Position numbers and translations under genes: made by a program
Shown here: one piece after another, positions 57,720 to 64,000 of the stretch
How positions within the stretch are numbered: the first letter of the stretch is position 1
How the letters are laid out: each line of letters opens with the position of its first letter
Assembly (NCBI GenBank): GCA_030280995.1
Contig: JASXTE010000007.1
Coordinates: 3,518,001 to 3,582,000 of the forward strand
Direction of reading: 5' to 3'
DNA length: 64,000 nucleotides
Source of the DNA: Hemileia vastatrix
Lineage: Eukaryota; Basidiomycota; Pucciniomycetes; Pucciniales; Zaghouaniaceae
The notes under the pieces: model-generated
The model's input: the letters and a program-made list of their open reading frames with translations, nothing else
Databases searched by the model: none
Told to the model about the DNA's origin: nothing

Positions 57720-58320
57720 TCCATTTTTTTCACATAGTTTGTACCATTCCCCACCCCTTTCAATGAAATGAACACATTCTTTAATGCCCTCCCCACCCCT
57801 TTCACTACCCTCCCAACCCCATTGTATGCCCTCCACTTTTTCTCCCCATTCACCCCTCCCAACCACTCCCAAAACCTGTTCTACACTAAAAAATCTTTGG
57901 AAACTCTTTGTCTGCCCTTCAAGATATTTTCTAACCTTCTTTCTACACCACATAACCTTCTTCAGCCCTCTTTCTAGCCCCCCAAATCCTTCCAGACCTA
58001 TTAATTTAACACCCCATTTCTCCCCTTTACCTTGCTTCCACAGCATTTGAACCTCATCTCACTCTCTTCCAATCCAGTCTCTATTTCTATCTATAGAAAT
58101 AAAGTGCTAGGGAGGAGTGGGGAGATAGGAAAAATGGATGAAGAAATGTGGAGAAGAGTTCAGAAGGGTTAAGAGGGGTGGAGAGCAAGAGAAGAATGTG
58201 GAAAGGGATGGAAAAGAATGAAGCAGGGAGTATAAAGGGTGGGGAGAAAGATGAGAGGAGAAGAAAAAGGAAGCTACTTAAGGAGAAGGATTGTGATATT
58301 ATTGAGAGGGAGAACACAAA
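57720..58320. repeat. Polypyrimidine block followed by polypurine block
   Basis: 57,720-58,080 is rich in C and T on the plus strand; 58,090-58,320 is rich in G and A, with a sharp switch near 58,085. Long frames here (141 codons minus at 57621-58046, 90 codons minus at 58087-58359) are low-complexity (Gly/Glu/Trp or Ser/Phe/Leu) and not credible as genes. Confidence 0.7.
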
Positions 58321-58359
58321 TATGGTGAATGAAGAACATGATACAAAATAAATATCCAA

Positions 58360-59460
58360 AGAACATCAAATATTCAAAATATTTTACAAAGAAAGGAACA
58401 GTAATTACCTGATTCCTATAAAATTTACAAGTCATATATTTATTGTTTCTTCATTTAATTAAATCAAATAAAAATCTAAATTTTAATATTTTGAAATTTA
58501 GAAGATGAAGGAACATTAATTTTAATAAATATTAGTATGAAAATGATTTTTTATTTACTAGTAAAATATGGTATGTATATTAAATTTAAAAATTATATAT
58601 CTAAGTAAAGTCTTTTAGGCATCATATTTATGATTTTTGAGCCTTTTTTAAATATTTTAATGATTTTTAAGATTCAACACTATCTAATCACACAATAAGT
58701 ATAAAATTTTTTAATTATTGAAAAGATTACAATAAATAATATCAATGCAGAAAATATTCTTTATGAACAAATTCATATATTATATATTATAATTTCACCA
58801 TATATTTTTTGCAAAAGAAACTTATATAATTAATCCAGATGGTTTATTATTAACTCTATACTTTGTTGTTTTTTAAAGCTGTTCAAATAAACTTCTTAAG
58901 TATTTTAAAAAATATGTCTTTCTCAGCATAATTTTGGTGTGGTCTGCACTTAATTTAAATTTCTATACAAAATATCATTCTTCATATTTCAGAATTTTTT
59001 CAAAGTATTATTAACTATGCTTCATTAAATTTTCAAGTTAGATTCAGATTGGGTTCACCAAAATGACAATCTTTTTTCTTGGTGGTTTCATCACTATCTC
59101 AATTTGGGCTCATATTTGATATGAATTGGGTTCAAGGTTGTGGACTTGCTAGCAAGTTTTCCCTTCATATTGCGTGGTGAGGGAGACTGTGGTACACATC
59201 TCTCAAAGATGCAGCAAAGTCTCAGGAGTGAAGAAGTGGGCTTAATTCTCTAAAGAACAACAATGGGGTTACCAAGAAGGATGATTACTACAGCACAAAT
59301 ATGGGGTCCTCAAAAGCTCAGGAAAAGATAGACACTCCACACACACTTTTTTGGGGGAAGTATGGATATACAAGGAGCAACAATCAAAGAAAAGGTGGAA
59401 TTGTATACTGGACTATAAGGCAGGACTATAGTATGTATTTAAGGAAGCCACAACCAGCAG
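58360..59460. other. AT-rich spacer left of element C
   Basis: No gene is supported. GACTTGCTAGCAAGT at 59143-59157 is a short palindrome; a related motif occurs at 52,365. Confidence 0.45.
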
Positions 59461-60559
59461 TGTAGACAATCCTATAGTACTAGCTATAGGCCTTGACCAA
59501 GGGATTTGGAGAAAAACCAGAGGGAAAATCCCCTGTCCTTTAGAAAAGTATAAGTGAGATTTACCTGCTACAGTAAATTGGTTCCTGTTGTTTAAAGCCC
59601 CTTTTCCAATAAACTTGACTGTCTGATCAGCCAAGAAAGTAGTCTCCAGACAGACTACCAAACTAAAGAAGTGAAATGAAGACTGATATCCCCTCCAGAG
59701 AAAGCAATGATAGTTGATGTAGGTTGCAAATCCACAGCAGAGACAGCAATAATACTTGATATAGCTTGAAAGACTACACCAGAGAAAACAGTTGCCAAAG
59801 TTGAGTTAAATGAAGAAATAACCTTGCAACAAAAACAGCCAATTGAGACCAGAAAACAGTGAAAAATGAGTGGGGAACAAGGATATCACCTCCGGATGGT
59901 TGTATGATGATTAAGGTTGCCCCAAACTGTCTTATTCACTATATACACACAGACTACTATCTAAGAGCCCATGCACACCAATGAAATTGGCATTTCTGAG
60001 CGCCAAACTGCATAAAACCCCTCTAGAAATGCTTCCTAGCCTTCTAGCACTGAGGCAGGTGGTCTGACCAATGTCAGGAGGCCTGCCTGAGGCGACCAGA
60101 CCACCCTGAAGCCAGAAAACCACCAAAAACCTCCAAAAATACCCAAAATACTTAGAAAAATAAGCTACAACTACTAAAACCTTTAAAACACATAAGTAAG
60201 GTATATCAACATTGTGACATAAAACATAAAGAAAAATTAGCCCATTTTAATGGTACTAAGCACTTAAACCTAAGACTTAAGGTAAGCCCATAAAACACCA
60301 AAAAAAAATTAAACAGCTATCTTTTAAAATGAAAAATGAGAAATAATCCCTTAAATACTTAGAATATGAAAAATGTCATCAAGACATAAAATATGGAGAA
60401 AACCAGGGCTATCCAATGGTAATACCCTTATCCCTGCAGTCCCAATATTTGCCAAATAATTCCAGAAAAACACCCAATTATTAAACAAATACATTTAAGA
60501 CATATCAAAAGAATGCCTAATAGACCAGCAAAGGGCTCCGCCAATGTTGGAAGACCACA
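59461..60559 (-). repeat. 3' LTR of element C
   Basis: On the minus strand it starts TGTGGTCTTCCAACATTG and ends with the same TAGGATTGTCTACA as the B LTRs; its length is 1099 bp. The GC-rich block of B has become TGACCAATGTCAGG here, with CG changed to CA or TG. Its target duplication cannot be verified without the other end. Confidence 0.88.
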
Positions 60560-60577
60560 TCCTACCTCCAATAGAGA

Positions 60578-61232
60578 ATGTCCACATTTTCCTACATCAC
60601 AACCACCACGTTCTGCTTTCTTTCAAAATATGCTACTGACATGGGTCCTTGCAAATACTGCATTGACGACAATCTCATCTGCACCATCACCCCTTCAGCT
60701 CATCCCTACAGAACCTCCTGTGATGCCTGTCACTCTAGGAAGAAGACTTGTTTCAGACCTGGTCCATTGTCCTCTCTAACATCTACTCCTCCTCCACAAC
60801 CTGATCCACCTTCTACCAGCACTAAAAGATCCTGACCATTCATCCTGATCCCCAGACTGTTCAACAAATTACACCCTTCAAAAAAGAGTTCCAACCATGC
60901 TACAAACACTAGCACTTCCATCCCTGGTCCTTCTGATGGTAAGCCCAATACTTCTTCATACTGAAATTCAATCTGACCAATTCCCAGTTCATTCCAATCC
61001 AGTCAGTGATGATGACAATGTGGGAACCCTTGAAGAACCCACACCTAATCCATTTCCAACCATCAAAAACAACTTCCAACAAAATTCTTCTCAACAGAAG
61101 CATCTCATCCTAAATTACTTCCAATCCACTCCTGCCAGGAACCCACAGGACCTTTGGAAAAGGAAGAACCTCATCCACCAGTTCAAGGCCAATGCTGAAC
61201 ATTTTGTTACATCTCTTGATTCTTTTTTGTAA
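60578..61232 (+). pseudogene. Antisense gene 2 homologue in element C
   Basis: Plus strand here means antisense to C. ATG 60578 begins MSTFSYITTTTFC. The cysteine cluster is kept: GPCKYCIDDNLIC then SCDACHSRKKTC, spacing C-x2-C-x6-C-x12-C-x2-C-x6-C. A TGA follows STKRS near 60,833. The intron (GTAAGC near 60,940 to TTCCCAG near 60,988) sits exactly where B's does and restores the frame into VHSNPVSDDDNVG, continuing open to TAA 61230-61232. The C-terminal half matches B closely. Only the TGA breaks it. Confidence 0.8.
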
Positions 61233-61289
61233 TTACTTCTCGCCCAAAAATCTTGATTTAGAAATAAAAATAAATAAGTAAAATCCTCA

Positions 61290-61400
61290 TTTTAAAGTCT
61301 TGGGGGACAAATCCTCAGCTTTAAGTCATGGGGGACTAACTGCCCTCATTTTATAGTCTTGGGGGACTCAAAAACTCTCAGTTTATAGTCTTGGGGGACT
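61290..61400 (-). repeat. Cluster of stem-loop motifs in element C
   Basis: On the minus strand the motifs read AGTCCCCCAAGACTATAAACTGAG and variants, four copies, as in the B cluster at 41,439-41,525. They lie at the same place, after antisense gene 2. Confidence 0.8.
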
Positions 61401-61466
61401 CAAAACCTAAATCAAACGACAGAACCAGAGATCAAAACATTAAATATCAAAGAAACAAACTAAAAT

Positions 61467-61562
61467 TCTGGGGTAAAGGTTCTACAGAGCAGCCAGCTCA
61501 TCAGTTACCCCCACACTTGCATTAACAAAATTCAGAGACTTCCCCATGGATGCCCTCTGAAA
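61467..61562 (-). ncRNA. Two-stem structured module in element C
   Basis: On the minus strand, CAGAGGGCATCC pairs with CTCTG, then GGGGGTAACTG with CCTTTACCCC around ATGAGCTGGCTGCTCTGTAG. The loop is conserved with B copy 2. The second arm has lost two or three pairs, in keeping with a decaying copy. Confidence 0.55.
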
Positions 61563-61594
61563 GAATCACACCAACTCCACATTATCATCTTATA

Positions 61595-61795
61595 GTCTTG
61601 AAGGACACAACCAAAAACCATCCTCAGTTTATAGTCTAGGGGGACTATACCATTTCTCAGATTAAAGTCATTATGGACTGCAGATCCACATTAGTAATAA
61701 AAAGTAAAAATTTTGAAGCAATCTTTAAATAACCAGCCAGTTTTAAGTCTTGAAGGACTTCCAGTGTTCATTTTAAAGTCTTGACAGACTAACAC
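61595..61795 (-). repeat. Second cluster of stem-loop motifs in element C
   Basis: Five or so minus-strand copies, including AGTCCTTCAAGACTTAAAACTGG near 61,736-61,758, occupy the position of the B cluster at 41,072-41,242. Confidence 0.75.
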
Positions 61796-61940
61796 ATTTT
61801 GCATATAAAGGTGGAGCCACCTCCATGCACAGTGCTCCACAGCCAACCTGCTGATCTTCCACTCTTACTTCATTATCTACACATCAATGAAAAAATTTTC
61901 ATTCATCTCTTTTCACTTCATTATTTTTCCTTCACAGGTC

Positions 61941-63494
61941 ATGGCTGAATCCCCAGAATTTGACCCATCAGAACTTCCCTGTTTCACTGCTCCAAAGGAC
62001 TTTGCTTGTAAACAGTGCATCCACATGTGCAGGCCTTGTACCTTCACTCTTCCTACTCCTCAAGCCAAATTGTATAACAGAGCCTGTGATTCTTGCAACT
62101 CTTAAAAGAAAAGATGTGAGAGAGACCCCAGCTATCCAATACCTCTGCCTTCACCTTCACACAAATATATTTCCAGATCTCCTACCAGATCACCAGAACT
62201 TGGACTTTCTTCCTCTTCTTTATCTTCCGCTCCTTCCAGAAGATCATGCCGTTCTATTCCCAAAACACTCCCTAAAAGACCTGCTTTATCTCCCCAAGAA
62301 TCTGCTTTTATTTCAGAAAATTTGGCCAAAACAGCTTCAAAATCAGCTCCCAGGCTTCTAGACCGCGTCCAGATGGCCCGCCTGCATTGCCAGAAAGCAA
62401 CAATCAGGCTCAATACTCCTAAATTCAGCCAGATAACAGTTAAAATACACCATTAAACACCAAAAACTCTACGCAACCACCTCCTAATTCTCCCAGAGAA
62501 ATTCATACACTCAAAATTTCTTCCCTAGACATCCCCAAAAATTCCAACATCTCTAGAAAACCTGCCAGAGGACCTTCTGAAAACACCAGAGCACGCAACA
62601 CTGCTTCCAAAAAAAAATCTCCAGTTACTTCAAGAAGAACTAACTACACCTCTCCTCTGGCTGCCAATAATTTCTCTGATGGTTCCCTTTCTTCTAGATC
62701 TTCATCCAGAAAATCACAATCAGCTTCCAAGTCACCTTCTCCTTGTCCTTCCTGCAACAACCCTGGTTCTCCACCACCAGTGTGCAACTCAACTGGGCCA
62801 AGCAATAATAATGTACACAACAACAACAGCAGCCCTGCTGCTCCAACTAGGCCACAGGAATGCCCTTCTTCTCCTTCATCTTCTCAACAACATTTAGAGA
62901 ATGATAATGAGAATCTATACCTCTATCTTGTTGATCCTCCTTCAACATCCATTTAGCTTTCTTCAACAGCTCAAATCCCGGCTGCTTACAAATTTGATGA
63001 GCTTCCAATCTGTAAGTAACAAATTAATAAATCCAATTTCTTTAACAGAGAACAATTACTGATCTAATTCTTCTGTGTAGTAGGAACCCTGCCTCCTGAA
63101 AATACAATTGGAATCACCTAACCTCTAGAAACTTCCTTAACGCTGGATTACGCTGACATGAAACAACACCTAAGCATGATGTGTTCAAAAATGCTTAAGG
63201 CCTTTTCCCTCCATGGTCTGTTGAATGACTTTGAAAAGAATCTGAGAAAATAGATCCTTGATGACCACTGGAAGATGTCTAGAATAATCAAGCACACCTT
63301 CCAACACTCTATCCTTGCTTCTTCCACTTCTTCCCAAAAATTACCTTCCACTCTGGTCCATGACTATTACAACCAATATACACTTTCCAGCTGCCTACAC
63401 CACAAAGAACACATTTATTCTTCCAATACTAACAAAAAGCAAAAACGCCACCATAATCTGGACTAACTGCCAGAGGCTTCTTCCAGACATTAAA
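61941..63494 (+). pseudogene. Antisense gene 1 homologue in element C
   Basis: ATG 61941 begins MAESPEFDPSELPCF. The first cysteines match B (ACKQCIHMCRPCTF, then RACDSC), but a TAA at 62103-62105 lies in the middle of the cluster (B has a sense codon) before KKRCERD. Frame changes follow in the Ser/Pro-rich middle. An intron at 63012-63080 (GTAAGT...GTGTAG, 69 nt) matches B's position, and the last part (DYADMKQHLSMMCSKMLKAF) with a TAG near 63,250 and the basic tail TNKKQKRHHN is conserved. The shared intron supports the B gene model. Confidence 0.8.
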
Positions 63495-63794
63495 ATAAAA
63501 AAGAAAGAAATTAATAAGTCACAAAATAGAGAGAACAATAATAATTAACAGAAATATATATATAAAATTTGTTTTATTTTTATTTTTATTTTATTTATTT
63601 ATTTATTCTATTTTATTTTTTTGTTTTATTTAATTTAATTTAATTTAATTTTTAATTTTTTATTAATTTTAAACTACTAACATACTAAAAAAACTTGAAA
63701 ATAAATAACAAAATTAACCAAAAATATGAGAGTTGAAAAAAATTAATATAAAATGAATAATAATAATAACATGAGACAAATAATAGTTACTAAT

Positions 63795-63864
63795 GGTATC
63801 CCCCAGCCAATTTATGAGCTGATCCCCTGATACCTTTCCCACATCCAAGTACACCTTGATGTGG
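63795..63864 (-). ncRNA. Double hairpin in element C
   Basis: On the minus strand, hairpin one (63864-63839) pairs CCACATCAAGG with CTTGGATGTGG; hairpin two (63834-63795) pairs GGTATC with GATACC around CAGCTCATAAATTGGCTGGG. It is equivalent to B copy 2. Part of a further copy starts at 63,960 and is cut off by the window end. Confidence 0.62.
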
Positions 63865-64000
63865 ATACACTGTTCAATAATTTTTAAATGAATTGAAATA
63901 AAAAAAGTAAGATGAAATAAATAGAAATTGAGAGAAAAATAAGAAAAAGAAAGAAAATATCATTAAAAGGCCAATTGATGAGCCTTTCCCAACCAATGCT

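Larger units (their letters stand above)
59461..64000 (-). mobile_element. Ty3/gypsy element C, 3' part, reverse orientation, cut by the window end
   Basis: Read on the minus strand, the visible part runs from structured repeats (beyond 63,795), through degenerate antisense gene 1 and gene 2 homologues, to a 3' LTR (60559-59461). It is clearly of the B family but more diverged. Pol and the 5' LTR would lie beyond 64,000. Stops in both antisense genes show that this copy is decayed. Confidence 0.88.

Noticed and set aside
57621..58046. 141-codon minus-strand frame
   Set aside because: Its Gly/Glu/Trp/Lys-rich low-complexity product is what a polypurine strand gives by chance; no domain is seen.
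1..64000. tRNA, rRNA and host housekeeping genes
   Set aside because: Searched by eye for T-arm signatures and conserved domains. The only GTTCRA-like T-arm complements are the primer binding sites of A and B.

Overview
The window looks like nuclear DNA of a filamentous fungus, most likely a basidiomycete and plausibly a rust. This is an inference from AT-richness, very short introns (50, 68 and 69 nt, GTAAR...YAG), a fungal Tnp2-type CACTA transposase relic, fungal Ty3/gypsy elements and Zn2Cys6-like proteins. I see no convincing host housekeeping gene, rRNA or tRNA. Almost everything recognisable is transposon-derived.

Layout. 1-2.3 kb: AT-rich, nothing clear. 2.4-7.9 kb: decayed CACTA-like transposase and a second decayed multi-exon gene. 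8.64-10.44 kb: 16 copies of a 34-bp near-perfect palindrome. 11.86-13.6 kb: decayed multi-exon gene of unknown function. 16.5-17.4 kb (minus): relic of a possible Tet/JBP-like 2OG-Fe(II) oxygenase. 18,785-44,361: gypsy element A, degenerate, flanked by the 4-bp duplication CCGG. Its 3' LTR is split by gypsy element B (29,734-43,364, duplication ACGC), which is young and almost intact. 44,962-46,376: tandem array of ~465-bp units, each a string of about ten different hairpins. 46,576-50,098: candidate TA-flanked terminal-inverted-repeat element. 51.2-52.2 kb (minus): relic of a cysteine-rich multi-exon gene. 52.2-59.4 kb: AT-rich with no supported gene. 59,461-64,000: the 3' part of a third gypsy element, C, in reverse orientation and running off the window.

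The most interesting material is in the gypsy elements. Each has a tRNA-Lys(CUU)-type primer site (A and B), gag-protease, then RT-RNase H-integrase with a GPY/F-like end. Behind pol, B and C carry two spliced genes on the opposite strand. Both encode proteins with a Cys-x2-Cys-x6-Cys ... Cys-x2-Cys-x6-Cys cluster whose basic half comes second, the reverse of the usual fungal Zn2Cys6 order. In B both are intact (500 and 206 aa after removing one intron each). The second starts just outside the 3' LTR, so it would need antisense transcription from the LTR. The B LTR holds a GC-rich block with CCG-N4-CGG, the kind of site Zn2Cys6 proteins bind, and the same block recurs inverted inside the first antisense gene.

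Around these genes are several RNA-like structures that recur within and between elements with compensatory base changes: a tiny stem-loop followed by TAAACTG (dozens of copies, in noncoding DNA and inside the pol reading frame), a two-stem module with a conserved loop, a double hairpin with a conserved second loop, and a hairpin directly after the gag stop codon. Together these suggest a retrotransposon family with its own antisense regulators and a structured RNA architecture. The function is inference; the repeats, pairings and reading frames are seen directly.
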